DNA of 64,000 nucleotides from Bacteroidetes bacterium GWF2_41_31 (GTDB lineage Bacteria; Bacteroidota; Bacteroidia; Bacteroidales; F082): NCBI GenBank assembly GCA_001769215.1, contig MEOL01000026.1, positions 1 to 64,000 of the forward strand, read 5' to 3'. Shown piece by piece: positions 1 to 8,663 of this stretch (position 1 is its first letter; each line of letters starts with the position of its first letter). The notes under the pieces were generated by a model. It saw only the letters and a program-made list of their open reading frames with translations, ran no database searches and was not told where the DNA came from. The position numbers and the translations under genes were made by a program.

Positions 1-690
1 CTAAAATATTACCTGAAAAAATATTTTCTGCCAAGGACCGATCATTTATCGCGAAAATATGTAGGTTTGGTGAGCTAGAAAATCAGCAGACCCTATATAT
101 CATTTGCTTCTTTCATTGTGGGCACTTTATTAGGTATTATAGTTGGCATTTCAATAAACAATCTATATTTAAAAAAAGTATTTCTACTTTTCAACGATAC
201 AATAAGAGCCATTCCAATGTTGGTAATGATTTTTTTTGTGTATTATTTCCCATTCAAGCAAATCTTTGGTATATCTCCTCCCAATGCTTTATATTCTTCA
301 ATAATTGCAATGAGTATTACTCAAGCTGCATATACCGCTGATATTGTCCATTCTGCTTTTTTAAATGTTTCAAGAAGAACAATAATGGGCGCTAAGGCGC
401 TTGGTCTAACTGAAAGAACCATACTTTATTACATAAAATTACCAGATATAATTAGACAAATATTACCTGCTGAAATTGCATTTTTTATCGGCATTATTAG
501 GTTGTCTAGTTTAGCATCAGTTATTGGTGCATCCGAAATCGTATTTGTAGCCAGAACCTCAATTACTCAAAATTTCAGATCTCTTGAGGCATGGATAATT
601 GTTGCATTAATTTATATTATAATGGTTCTGCCGATTACATACTTTGCAAGGAAATTTGAAAATTCTAAATGGATTAAAAGAAAGTGGTAG
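1..690 (+). CDS. ABC importer permease, polar amino-acid type; 5' cut off, apparent frameshift
   Basis: Membrane permease of an ABC importer (HisM/GlnP-like). The clean frame (from about base 79; the ORF track starts at GTG 118) has several hydrophobic helices. It carries an EAA-loop signature GAKALGLTERT..LYYIKLP at residues 91-109 of the track ORF, followed by the usual LPAEI..F.GIIRLSSL stretch. Directly upstream this frame is closed by TAG at 76-78, while the neighbouring frame is open from base 3 and reads ..GELENQQTLYI, which would run naturally into ISFASFIVGTLLG. The switch falls in a TA-rich run (ctatatatca, 92-101). This suggests a 1-2 bp indel: a real mutation or a sequencing error. 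The gene overlaps the ATPase start by 7 nt, as in translationally coupled ABC operons. The family is clear; whether the gene is intact is not. Confidence 0.75.
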
Positions 691-1439
691 AAAAAACAAC
701 AATCTTAAGATGTGAAAATCTTCATAAAAGTTTTGGAGATAAAAATGTTCTGTCAGATTTAAATTTGACATTACACGAAGGGGAAATTATAGCTTTAATT
801 GGTGAAAGTGGTATTGGCAAAACAACTATTCTTAAATGCCTGAATTTACTCGAATATCCCGATAAAGGTTCATTATTCTACTATGACCAGATCTATTTTA
901 CTGATTCAAAACCCATTTTTGAACCGTATGAACTAAGAAGAAAAATAGGATTCGTTTTTCAAGATTTTAACTTATTTCCCAATCTAAATTGCCTAACAAA
1001 TATTACTCTCGGTTTAATTAAAATACTAAATAAAAGCAAAACTGAGGCAAAGGATATTGCATATGATATTGCTAAAAAACTTAATATTGAAGATGTCCTT
1101 CTTCGTTACCCTGAGAGTTTATCGGGTGGTCAAGCCCAACGGCTTTGTATCGCTAGAGCCTTGGTTTTAAAACCTAAGATCTTATTATTGGATGAAATAA
1201 CGTCAGCGCTTGACCCTAAGACAACCCGAAATGTTATTGATGCGATTAAAGAAATCAAGCATATTAATAGTAATCAGTCTGTTATACTTGTCACTCATTT
1301 ATTAAAATTCGCGACAGATTTTGCTGACCAAATTGGCATGATTTCAGATGGTAGGATTATTGAACAATTACCCGCAAAGGTTTTTGAAAAGGAATGCAAA
1401 GAGGCAAAAAGTAAAGAGTTCTTAAAATATTATAGTTAG
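684..1439 (+). CDS. ABC transporter ATP-binding protein, amino-acid importer type
   Basis: Cytoplasmic ATPase that would power the permease encoded upstream. The 251 residues contain, in order, Walker A GESGIGKTT (40-48), Q-loop VFQDFNLFP (Q93), signature LSGGQ (146-150), Walker B ILLLDE (166-171), the D-loop SALDP, and the H-loop histidine in VTH (205). Length and order match GlnQ/HisP-type ATPases. Walker A has IGK where the family usually has SGK. It starts at GTG 684 inside the last codons of the permease, so translation is coupled. No periplasmic binding protein gene is visible in the window; it may lie upstream. Importers of this type are uncommon in Bacteroidota, and the AT-rich sequence fits acquired DNA (inference). 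Confidence 0.9.
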   Translation: MVEKTTILRCENLHKSFGDKNVLSDLNLTLHEGEIIALIGESGIGKTTILKCLNLLEYPDKGSLFYYDQIYFTDSKPIFEPYELRRKIGFVFQDFNLFPNLNCLTNITLGLIKILNKSKTEAKDIAYDIAKKLNIEDVLLRYPESLSGGQAQRLCIARALVLKPKILLLDEITSALDPKTTRNVIDAIKEIKHINSNQSVILVTHLLKFATDFADQIGMISDGRIIEQLPAKVFEKECKEAKSKEFLKYYS

Positions 1440-1442
1440 CAA

Positions 1443-2474
1443 ATGGAAGCAAAAATAAATACATATAAAGAAACAGCAGCAACGTTTCAAATTAAAAGAC
1501 CTGTTTTATTGCAAACTCATAAGTCAAATTATCATGACTGGAATTTCAATGATGATGATTTTAGTGTTTTCCTTCACTGCTTCCTTTTATTGAAAGACAA
1601 TCAATTGTTAAAAGCTATTCAAATACTTAAAGGATCAAAAAAGAACATACTTAACAAATACCTTCTTCCGTATCTGGGAAAAAAAGAGCAAACATTAATG
1701 TCTAGTACTACTGAATGCATTAATATTTGGCCTAAAACCAACTTAGCACAAATGGAATATAATTTCATTTGCCAAACAATTTTTGGTGCTATATTCAATT
1801 CTGATATTGTACCTACTACGTTAATTGATATTGGTACAGGAGATGGCTTTTTATTGGAAAAACTGATAACTGTTTTCATTAAATTAAACCAGAAAATAGA
1901 TATTGTTCTAATTGAGCAAGATAATGTATTATTGGAAGAAACTTATAAAATGATTCATTGTAAATACCCAACCCTAAATTCAATAAGTTTAATTAATAGT
2001 AAAATTGAAGATGTTGATTTTCATTCATTCAATTTAGACAAAGCTACCACAATTGTTCATGCAGCATCTGTGCTACATGAATTGCCGCATTTCCATAAGT
2101 TTAAAGTCCTAGATAAGTTTAAAACAATATCAAGTAATGTATTCATTTCCGAATTGGAAGCAAACCATGATATTTCTGATAAAGATTTTGTTAGTTTGGC
2201 TAATTCTGCTTATTATTTTTATTCTGGTCTAATTCATGATACATTTATGTCAAATAATCTTAGCGATAATGAAAAAACAGAATTCATAAATAACTACCTT
2301 ATTTACGAAGCTTACAATATTTTAATCAATGATTATAGAAATCGGATTAATTACCATACAACTCAGCTGAAATGGGAAGAATTGTTCATAAATAGTAATT
2401 GGAATTTTAACTCACATGTAGTCAAATTTGCAAATACTCTCCCCAATTTTTTAACTTTTCATCTAAAAAGTTAA
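1443..2474 (+). CDS. putative class I SAM-dependent methyltransferase
   Basis: 343 aa, starting 3 nt after the ATPase stop, so probably the last gene of the same operon. The AdoMet-binding motif I is visible as LIDIGTGDGF (127-136). An acidic residue ends the next strand (VLIEQD, E158), and a motif IV/post region reads VHAASVLHELPHF (about 205-217). The first 120 residues and the C-terminal 100 residues match nothing I recognise and may determine the substrate. The co-operonic importer suggests, as inference only, that the substrate or product is a small amino-acid-like molecule. The substrate cannot be assigned from sequence. Confidence 0.65.
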   Translation: MEAKINTYKETAATFQIKRPVLLQTHKSNYHDWNFNDDDFSVFLHCFLLLKDNQLLKAIQILKGSKKNILNKYLLPYLGKKEQTLMSSTTECINIWPKTNLAQMEYNFICQTIFGAIFNSDIVPTTLIDIGTGDGFLLEKLITVFIKLNQKIDIVLIEQDNVLLEETYKMIHCKYPTLNSISLINSKIEDVDFHSFNLDKATTIVHAASVLHELPHFHKFKVLDKFKTISSNVFISELEANHDISDKDFVSLANSAYYFYSGLIHDTFMSNNLSDNEKTEFINNYLIYEAYNILINDYRNRINYHTTQLKWEELFINSNWNFNSHVVKFANTLPNFLTFHLKS

Positions 2475-2512
2475 ATGTTATGATTCATATTTTTAATTAT
2501 TAGGTCTTCGAA

Positions 2513-3283
2513 ATGCGCGATAAACTTACGTTGTTATTCATACTAACCATGATGTTCGTTATCAATAAAACTAATGCACAGCAAAATGTTGTAACAACTA
2601 ATGATTCAATAAATAAGTTTGAAAAAGATAGCATCGTCAAATTTGAGTTTGGTGGCTCAAATTATTCTGTTTCAAAATATATCCCAAGATCAGGCACCCA
2701 AGTTGGCCAGGGCATAGCAAATCAAACCTTAGCATTTATATCTTACTCTAACTTATCAACCTATTTTTGGCTAAATTATGGTTTTCCCGACAAAAGAATT
2801 ACTGAAGTTGATTATGGCATTGAATACGAATATAAATTAGCTGTTGACTTTTTAAAAGGAAGTTGGAATATTAAAGCAGGTGCTCATAACTATATTTTTC
2901 CTGTTCCAGATTTGAGCAACTTTATTCTGGAAGGGTCACTTTTGTATAAAGGTGTTATTGAATCAGACTTATTATATACTTATTGCTTTAAGAGCAAGAA
3001 AATTGATTCAGGGAGCAGGTTATATTTTGAAATAAGAAAACCATTTAAACTAATATTGGCAAAAATAAAGACTCTGTTTTATCCAACTCTTTCGAGTGCA
3101 TATCATTTCGGTTTTTATGGGTGGGAAGGTTTTGGACATATTACACCAGGGGTAAAATTAAAAGTTAATCTATCTCATTGTTCAATTAACACTTTTTTGA
3201 AATATCAAATTAGTAGTAATGATATTATTAAAGGTTATACTAAACCAAAGTTTTTATATGGAGGACTTGGAATTGAATTTTAA
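2513..3283 (+). CDS. hypothetical secreted protein, probable outer-membrane beta-barrel
   Basis: 256 aa, not recognised as a named family. The N-terminus MRDKLTLLFILTMMFVINKTNAQ is a signal peptide with likely cleavage after NAQ. The mature part has alternating polar/hydrophobic strands with many aromatic residues and ends in GGLGIEF, a C-terminal phenylalanine as in many outer-membrane barrels. Its stop is directly followed by GCCAAC, an inverse-core-like sequence like those following other genes of this region. It may therefore be the first cassette-like gene of the accessory array (inference). Confidence 0.6.
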   Translation: MRDKLTLLFILTMMFVINKTNAQQNVVTTNDSINKFEKDSIVKFEFGGSNYSVSKYIPRSGTQVGQGIANQTLAFISYSNLSTYFWLNYGFPDKRITEVDYGIEYEYKLAVDFLKGSWNIKAGAHNYIFPVPDLSNFILEGSLLYKGVIESDLLYTYCFKSKKIDSGSRLYFEIRKPFKLILAKIKTLFYPTLSSAYHFGFYGWEGFGHITPGVKLKVNLSHCSINTFLKYQISSNDIIKGYTKPKFLYGGLGIEF

Positions 3284-3475
3284 GCCAACAACACACAGCC
3301 AAGCACATTTGCAATTCGCACAAGCCAACGCAAAAACCAAAAATTGCAAAAGAGCTTGTCTGTTTTCCGACGCTACCTCTGCCGACACTAAAAAAACTAA
3401 ATCTTTTAAGGACTGAGTAACAATGACTAAATTGAAAACACATCTCAAACCATTGACAGTCAAAAACGCCCTGTT
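3284..3475 (+). other. intergenic segment, possible half of a further palindromic repeat
   Basis: No credible gene. The segment begins right after a stop codon with GCCAACAACACAC and continues with a CA-rich stretch. It looks like the left arm of an attC-like repeat whose right arm is missing. The ORF-track entries here (3219, 3240, 3254, 3423) are frame shadows with biased composition. Confidence 0.3.
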
Positions 3476-3603
3476 GGTAACAAAGTGTAGCAGAAATAAG
3501 GGTTTCAGTGGTATTTCAAGCATTCTGCCCCGCTCAAAATTCAGTGGCGGCAGACAGGAAAGTAGCCCGCAATCCCTTACTGCTTCTACACTCAAACGTT
3601 ACC
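3476..3603 (+). repeat. attC-like imperfect palindrome, family alpha (copy 1)
   Basis: The left arm GGTAACaaAGTGTAGCAG..ATAAGGG (3476-3503) is the reverse complement, with small bulges, of CCCTTACTGCTTCTACAC...GTTACC (3574-3603). The interior and arms recur on the minus strand at 26637-26763 (shared ATAAGGGTTTC, CCCGCAA, CCCTTACTG). The layout (short outer core pair, spacer, longer inner stem, variable loop) is that of integron attC sites. A core GTTACCGCC sits at 3598-3606. The IS66 element inserted about 70 bp further on. Confidence 0.6.
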
Positions 3604-3749
3604 GCCAATGCACCAAGAGAGAACAGTCTGCATGAAAAATCGCGATTTCTAGACATATCGATATTAAATGTATAGATTATGTGTAAACCTTCGGCCTCCT
3701 ACATCTTGACCAGATTTCAAGATCAATCTATCTTGCGCCCAAAAAAATC

Positions 3750-4100
3750 ATGCACAAGAGCGACAAATATTTTGAACTTATCAGGCAGCAAGAGGCATCT
3801 GGTTTTAGTGTAAAAGAATTTTGTTCCAACGAAGGTATTGCTGTATCGACTTTCTATTATTGGATCAAAAAGTTGAGGGATCAGTCTGGTAAAAATGATT
3901 TCATTCCCTTAATCATCAACAATCAACAACCCCGGTTAGCACAGACGCATCACAAACCAAGTCATACATCCGGTTCCGTGGGATTTGCACCCGGAAGCGA
4001 CCATTGGTTCGAGGTGGTTTATCCCAACGGAGTTGTTCTTCGTGTACGAAAAGATATTGCCTTGGCTGAGCTCAGGGTGCTTGTGCAACTGTTTGGTTAA
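3750..4100 (+). CDS. tnpA: IS66 family accessory protein TnpA (helix-turn-helix)
   Basis: 116 aa. The N-terminus ..RQQEASGFSVKEFCSNEGI followed by STFYYWIKKL is the conserved helix-turn-helix of IS66 Orf1 proteins (roughly residues 10-40), thought to bind the element's ends. The C-terminal half ends with FEVVYPNGVVLRV and LAELRVLVQLFG, as in other IS66 Orf1 proteins. It is followed after 6 nt by tnpB. Length is normal. Confidence 0.9.
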   Translation: MHKSDKYFELIRQQEASGFSVKEFCSNEGIAVSTFYYWIKKLRDQSGKNDFIPLIINNQQPRLAQTHHKPSHTSGSVGFAPGSDHWFEVVYPNGVVLRVRKDIALAELRVLVQLFG

Positions 4101-4106
4101 GGAGTC

Positions 4107-4448
4107 ATGTTTCATCTGCATCAATCCCTGCGCTACTACTTGTATCCTGCTCCCGTTGATATGCGCAAGAGTTTTTACACCCTGAGCGGAATCGTGACTT
4201 CTTCGATGCACCGCAATGTATTAAGCGGTGAAGTATTCATTTTTGTAAACCGCAAGCTGACCATTATGAAAATACTTCATATGGAATACGGGGGCATGGT
4301 GATCTATCACAAAAAACTGGACAGCGGAAGGTTTAAACTGCCATTTACAGACGAAAATACCCACTCGTTAACCCTTGATTGGAAAGAGCTGATCATGATG
4401 ATCCAACAGGTTGCACAGAAACGAAAAAAGTTGCAAAAAAAGTGTTAA
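4107..4448 (+). CDS. tnpB: IS66 family Orf2 protein TnpB
   Basis: 113 aa. The diagnostic IS66 Orf2 signature is present: the PVDMRKS segment near the N-terminus, then EVFIFVNRKLTIMKIL and KKLDSGRFKLP. The molecular role of this protein is not firmly established, but it is required for transposition of several IS66 elements. The frame is intact and of normal length. A gap of about 90 nt separates it from tnpC. Confidence 0.9.
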   Translation: MFHLHQSLRYYLYPAPVDMRKSFYTLSGIVTSSMHRNVLSGEVFIFVNRKLTIMKILHMEYGGMVIYHKKLDSGRFKLPFTDENTHSLTLDWKELIMMIQQVAQKRKKLQKKC

Positions 4449-4538
4449 AACCCTTGATTTTATTGAGGTTTTTCGTCGTGTGAATGGAATATTTTTTGTA
4501 CTTTTATCCCATAAATCAAAGGGATATTGTACTGTTTT

Positions 4539-6179
4539 ATGCCTGAAAACGACACCTTCATATCATCACTTTTACAAGAGCGTGACGAGTTATATCTGGA
4601 ACTGGAAAAATACCGTCGGGCGGATCAGGGTGCACTTGAACAGGCATTAAATAAGAATCAGCAATACGAGGAGAAGATCCGTCAGCAGGATGAAAAGATC
4701 AAGCATCTGACAGATCAGTTGGCTTGGTTACGGCGTAAACTCTGGAAGCCAAACAGCGAACGATTTATCCCCCAGGATCCCAACCAGCGCAAGATCGACT
4801 TTGATGGACTGGATGTGATTGAAGAAGAACAGACCCTTATTGAAGAAGCCCAGCAAGAGATCATCACCTACCAAAAGAAAAAGGTTGTAAAAAAGAATAA
4901 ACCTGTCCGGTTGCCTTTGCCCGAACATCTGCGCAGGGAACAAGAGATTATCGAACCCGAAGGCATCGACGAGAATTATATTCGCATTGGAGAAGAAGTT
5001 ACCGAAGTATTGGAAATTAAACCTGGTGAGCTTTATGTCCGCCAGATCATCCGCCCGAAGTATGTTTTAAAAAACAGCCTTCAGTTAGCCAATGAAGAAG
5101 GTGAATCCCAACAAGGACAAAAAGCGGTTGTTATTGCATCACTTCCCCTGATGACTTTGTCAAGAAGCAATGCAGGTGCAAGTTTGCTCACCTGGATGAT
5201 CGTTGGTAAATACCATTACCACATTCCTTTTCACAGGATGATCAAAATGTTGGAGCAATCCGGCCTCTTGTTGCCCGCTTCAACAGTCAATGGGTGGTTT
5301 GCCGCCAGCGTTGACCTGCTTAGGGCCTTGTACTACCGACTAAGGGATATTGTGCTCTCAACAGACTATATCCAGGTCGATGAAAGTACAGTCCCGGTAA
5401 TAAGTGACAAAAAGCAGGGAACAGTCAAAGCATACCTTTGGGTAATCCGGGCGGTGATGGAGAATCTGGTCTTCTTCCATTACGACCGTGGGTCGCGGGC
5501 ACAAAAAGTGATTATTCCACTGTTGCAAAATTTTAAAGGAGCTATACAAACCGATGGGTATGACGTTTATAATATTTACGAACGCAAGAAAGGAGTATTG
5601 TTGCTTGGCTGCTGGGCACATGCCCGCCGTAAATTTACCGAAGCGCTGAAAGAAGATACCAAGGGTGCCCAATATGCTTTGGAACAAATCGGCATGATTT
5701 ATCAGGTAGAGTCAATGGCTGATGACCAGGGTTTGGATGCTGAACAACGGGCTGATCTGCGCAAACGCCTGGCTTATCCTATCCTGACAGCCTTTGAGAA
5801 ATGGCTTTACGCATATTATCCGAAGACGATCCCCAAAGGCAGGATGTATAGGGCGGTATCATATACCTATAACCTGTTCCACCGATTGTCCCGCTACCAC
5901 CTGGATGGCCGTTACAGGATCGATAATAACCTGATTGAAAACACCATTCGTCCGCTGGCCATCGGCAGGAAGAATTACATGTTCTGTGGCAACCATGATG
6001 CGGCAGAGAATGCTGCGGTGGTTTATTCCTTGTTGGGAACCTGCACGGCATGTGGTGTTGATCCGCAGCAATGGCTTCAAGATGTACTCACCAGACTGCC
6101 CTATTACAACAATGATTACAGCAAGGATCTGGCAGAACTGCTCCCCCACAACTGGAAGGCAGAAAAAGACTCCAGGTAA
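4539..6179 (+). CDS. tnpC: IS66 family transposase TnpC (DDE)
   Basis: 546 aa from ATG 4539. The track's TTG at 4527 adds only four residues, and MPENDTFISSLL is the better start. In order: an N-terminal coiled coil (about 10-60), a leucine-rich/zinc-finger-like region with LRRKLWKPNSERF, and the IS66 catalytic core. The core has candidate DDE residues in YIQVDEST, IQTDGYDVYN and the ENTIRPLAIGRKN block. It closes with the normal IS66 C-terminus (LLGTCTACGVDPQQWL). No frameshift is seen. Confidence 0.93.
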   Translation: MPENDTFISSLLQERDELYLELEKYRRADQGALEQALNKNQQYEEKIRQQDEKIKHLTDQLAWLRRKLWKPNSERFIPQDPNQRKIDFDGLDVIEEEQTLIEEAQQEIITYQKKKVVKKNKPVRLPLPEHLRREQEIIEPEGIDENYIRIGEEVTEVLEIKPGELYVRQIIRPKYVLKNSLQLANEEGESQQGQKAVVIASLPLMTLSRSNAGASLLTWMIVGKYHYHIPFHRMIKMLEQSGLLLPASTVNGWFAASVDLLRALYYRLRDIVLSTDYIQVDESTVPVISDKKQGTVKAYLWVIRAVMENLVFFHYDRGSRAQKVIIPLLQNFKGAIQTDGYDVYNIYERKKGVLLLGCWAHARRKFTEALKEDTKGAQYALEQIGMIYQVESMADDQGLDAEQRADLRKRLAYPILTAFEKWLYAYYPKTIPKGRMYRAVSYTYNLFHRLSRYHLDGRYRIDNNLIENTIRPLAIGRKNYMFCGNHDAAENAAVVYSLLGTCTACGVDPQQWLQDVLTRLPYYNNDYSKDLAELLPHNWKAEKDSR

Positions 6180-6352
6180 ATCCAACTTTTCTTGTAAAAA
6201 GCTGTAGACTTCTAAAAATAACGGAACCATTCTGAAGTCAATCCAGATTTTTCCAACAATCCGGTAAAAATGTTGGAGCATCCTGGGGACTGATCAATTA
6301 TATGCAGGAGGCCGAAGTATTACGATTATGTCGATTTCTTTACAAAAGAAAC

Positions 6353-6360
6353 TATCTTTG
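6353..6360 (+). promoter_or_regulatory. putative -7 box of the fic promoter
   Basis: TATCTTTG fits the Bacteroidota -7 consensus TAnnTTTG and lies 26 nt before the fic ATG. It sits downstream of the IS66 target site, so the insertion leaves it intact and only replaces upstream DNA. A clear -33 TTTG box is not seen at the proper distance. Confidence 0.45.
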
Positions 6361-6386
6361 TATAGATTGTTTAATAATCTTTCCAC

Positions 6387-7457
6387 ATGACTAATTGGGG
6401 ATTAAAAGAGCTTCCGTTAAATATTGACGTAGAAACCAAAAAGATTTTAAAGGCTTTGCCAGTGGCACATGCAGCGTTAGCTGAGTTAAAAGGGATTGCT
6501 TCGACAATTCCCAGTCAAAACATATTGATAAATACACTAGGTCTTCAAGAAGCAAAGGACAGTTCTGCTATTGAAAATATTATCACAACCCATGATGAAT
6601 TGTATAAGTCAGGATTGAATTTGGATGCTTTTAAATCACTTGAGGCTAAAGAAGTTCAAAATTACATATCGGCCCTGAAAAAAGGTTTTGAACTTATTAC
6701 AAAATATGGATTGTTGACAAATAAAACTATTCTGCAAATCCAGGAAGTACTGGAAGACAATAATGCCGGCTTTAGAAAATTACCAGGAACGGCTTTAAAG
6801 AATGCTGCAACTGGAGAAACAATATACACTTCACCTCAGAATTATGAAGAAATAATGAGGTTAATGGCAAACCTTGAAAAGTACATAAATGACTCCACTT
6901 TGCAGGATTGTGACCCATTGATAAAAATGGCGATAATTCATTTTCAATTTGAAAGCATTCATCCTTTTTATGACGGAAATGGGCGAACAGGCAGAATCAT
7001 TAATATTCTTTACTTGATTATGGAGAAGCTGCAAAATCTACCGATTTTATATTTGAGTAATTATATCATTAAGCACAAGTCTCAATATTATAAGTTTCTA
7101 CAACAAGCAAGAGATGAAAACTTATGGGAGGATTGGATTCTGTTTATGATAAAGGGGGTTGAAGAAACGGCTAAAGAAACCATCGAACTCATAAAAAAAA
7201 TAAAGGATTTAATGCTTGATTACAAACACCGGCTAAGAGACAATTACAAGTTTTATAGTCAGGATTTATTGAATAATTTATTTAAACACCCATACACAAA
7301 GATTGAATTTATTGTCAATGATTTAGGGGTATCAAGACTAACTGCTGCAAATTATCTAAATAAATTGTCGGATGATGGAATGTTAAGAAAAGATAAGTTA
7401 GGAACGGGAAACTTTTACATTAATGAAGAATTATTTGAATTATTAACTAAACGATAA
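6387..7457 (+). CDS. Fic family protein (class II, with N-terminal inhibitory motif)
   Basis: 356 aa, probable AMP-transferase that modifies hydroxyl side chains of target proteins. The Fic_N region holds an inhibitory-helix motif SSAIEN (59-64, matching [ST]xxxE[GN]). This places it in class II, where the glutamate blocks the ATP site. The catalytic motif HPFYDGNGRTGR (192-203) is complete. The C-terminal 80 residues look like a winged helix (KIEFIVNDLGVSRLTAANYL), a common DNA-binding extension in this class, perhaps for autoregulation. The target is unknown. An IS66 copy lies just upstream and a beta repeat begins 8 nt after the stop. Confidence 0.92.
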   Translation: MTNWGLKELPLNIDVETKKILKALPVAHAALAELKGIASTIPSQNILINTLGLQEAKDSSAIENIITTHDELYKSGLNLDAFKSLEAKEVQNYISALKKGFELITKYGLLTNKTILQIQEVLEDNNAGFRKLPGTALKNAATGETIYTSPQNYEEIMRLMANLEKYINDSTLQDCDPLIKMAIIHFQFESIHPFYDGNGRTGRIINILYLIMEKLQNLPILYLSNYIIKHKSQYYKFLQQARDENLWEDWILFMIKGVEETAKETIELIKKIKDLMLDYKHRLRDNYKFYSQDLLNNLFKHPYTKIEFIVNDLGVSRLTAANYLNKLSDDGMLRKDKLGTGNFYINEELFELLTKR

Positions 7458-7465
7458 TTAAGCAC

Positions 7466-7541
7466 AGACGCTTATAATGCATATACTTTATGGCGGGTTA
7501 CGTTATGAACTTGTCTGCCACAAAGCATATGCTTCCCGTTG
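7466..7541 (+). repeat. attC-like palindrome, family beta (short copy 1)
   Basis: GCATATACTTTATGGCGGG pairs with CACAAAGCATATGC near the right end. It shares GGCGGGTTACGTTATGAA with the beta copies at 11301, 13115 and 14341 but lacks their interior. The right end is CCCGTTGC (core-like). The left end, aligned with other copies, reads TTAT instead of TAAC, so the inverse core is degenerate here. I did not find good core complementarity for the Fic cassette. Confidence 0.6.
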
Positions 7542-7587
7542 CAGAAATAGACTGACAACATACTAAAAAAATTAAAATCAGAAATTA

Positions 7588-7974
7588 ATGACAGATTTCA
7601 AAGAAAAAAACTCAATTGAAAGATCCAGGGAATTTCTTGCCAATGAAAGAACTTTTCTTGCCTGGATACGAACAAGTATTGCTTTGATGGGCTTCGGCTT
7701 CGTAATAGTGAAGTTCAGCTTATTCTTAAAACAACTCTCATTACTTTTAGAAACATCGGGTTTGCCAACAAAAGGATATTCGGCAAATATTGGGATAATT
7801 ATGGTTGCGATTGGTGTGATCATGGCTTTCCTGGCTTTTCTGCAATACAAAAAGAATCACAGGCAACTAAAAAACAATTACTTTGTTTCCTCCTCAATGT
7901 TGTCGCTGTTGATAACCTTTATAATAATAGTAGGCGGTATTTTTTTATTGTTTTACTTGCTATCAAATATTTGA
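7588..7974 (+). CDS. DUF202 family small membrane protein (YidH-like)
   Basis: 128 aa inner-membrane protein. The N-terminal signature RSREFLANERTFLAWIRTSIAL is the DUF202 hallmark. Three hydrophobic segments follow (about 30-55, 65-88 and 105-126). Function is not established for the family. It stands alone between repeats, preceded by a beta repeat. Confidence 0.85.
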   Translation: MTDFKEKNSIERSREFLANERTFLAWIRTSIALMGFGFVIVKFSLFLKQLSLLLETSGLPTKGYSANIGIIMVAIGVIMAFLAFLQYKKNHRQLKNNYFVSSSMLSLLITFIIIVGGIFLLFYLLSNI

Positions 7975-8663
7975 AATACATCTCAACTTAAACCTATTTT
8001 ATGACGCTATTAAAAATAATCTACCTTAGGCTAATAAACAGGACTTTGAATGGATTGAACCAGCCGATAGCAGGTAACACGCAATAAAAAAACACAGGGC
8101 AGGTAGTGCTAGAATTTATTGTTTTAACATTTAACAAACCACCTGACTCATCCCAGTTTGAGCGTAGCGATAACAAGCATGCGACAGGGGTGCACGATCA
8201 ACTCTTTTCCCAGGTTATACTTGCCTTGCCGGCCGCGTTTCACGGCGGAAAGGTTTTAGAAGTGGAATCAGTCTCCATAACTCCCCACCGCCCAAAAATA
8301 AATCACCAAAAGATTGACCCTAAAAATCAAACCAATACAATTAATTCCTAGATTTACGCCACCAAACACCCGATGCTCCAATTACAAGAGGAAGAAAGAA
8401 ACCGATTTGACTAATTATAAACGGTTAGAATTGTGTAATTTAGTGATAATGGGATTAAATGAATACTGAAGGGAATATTAACAACAAAGCTTATATAATA
8501 AGCATAGTGACAAATGGCTGTATGCGGATGTTATGGGCAATTTGTAAAAAACAACCTTTGAGAAAACACAATCATGAACAAATGAACACATACACTGGCA
8601 GTTCCTAACTGACTAGAAATGTTATCATATAATTTAAATTGTTTTACTTAAAATAAATTAACC
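7975..8663 (+). other. gene-free interval with delta-like half-repeat and gamma repeat
   Basis: No credible gene. At 8029-8048 GGCTAATAAACAGGACTTTG resembles one arm of the delta hairpin at 20791. Bases 8141-8430 are a gamma copy (separate entry). The last 230 bp are AT-rich, with GTTATGGGCAA at 8529 as a possible core; nothing else is recognisable. The track ORF 8106-8351 is produced by the repeat. Confidence 0.5.
8141..8430 (+). repeat. family gamma repeat, interior type 1 (copy 1, right end lost)
   Basis: Starts ACCTGACTCATCCCAGTTTG, a one-base variant of the ACCTAACTCATCCC start of the 18779 copy. It is nearly identical to copies at 10110 and 18779 through GATTTGACTAATTATAAACG. The conserved right end (AGAGGTGAGTTTAT..GTTAG) seen in the copy at 10110 is absent, so this copy is truncated. 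Confidence 0.8.

Larger units (their letters stand above)
3683..6323 (+). mobile_element. complete IS66-family insertion sequence, 2641 bp, with 8-bp target duplication
   Basis: The 22-bp terminal inverted repeats match at 19/22: left GTAAACCTTCGGCCTCCTAC.. at 3683-3704, right ATGCAGGAGGCCGAAG..TTAC at 6302-6323. The ends begin with GTAA as is usual for IS66. The flanks are an exact direct repeat GATTATGT (3675-3682 and 6324-6331), the 8-bp duplication expected for this family. It encodes the three IS66 proteins TnpA, TnpB and TnpC in order, all apparently intact. Perfect duplication and intact genes suggest a recent, possibly active insertion. It lies between an alpha repeat and the fic gene. 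Confidence 0.95.

Noticed and set aside
1-2474. ABC transporter plus methyltransferase as part of the cassette array
   Set aside because: Genes overlap as a normal operon and no attC-like repeat is found between or around them before 3.3 kb.
3254-3595. 113-aa minus-strand ORF and neighbours at 3219-3635
   Set aside because: They span the alpha palindrome and a CA-rich stretch, and have no homology I recognise.
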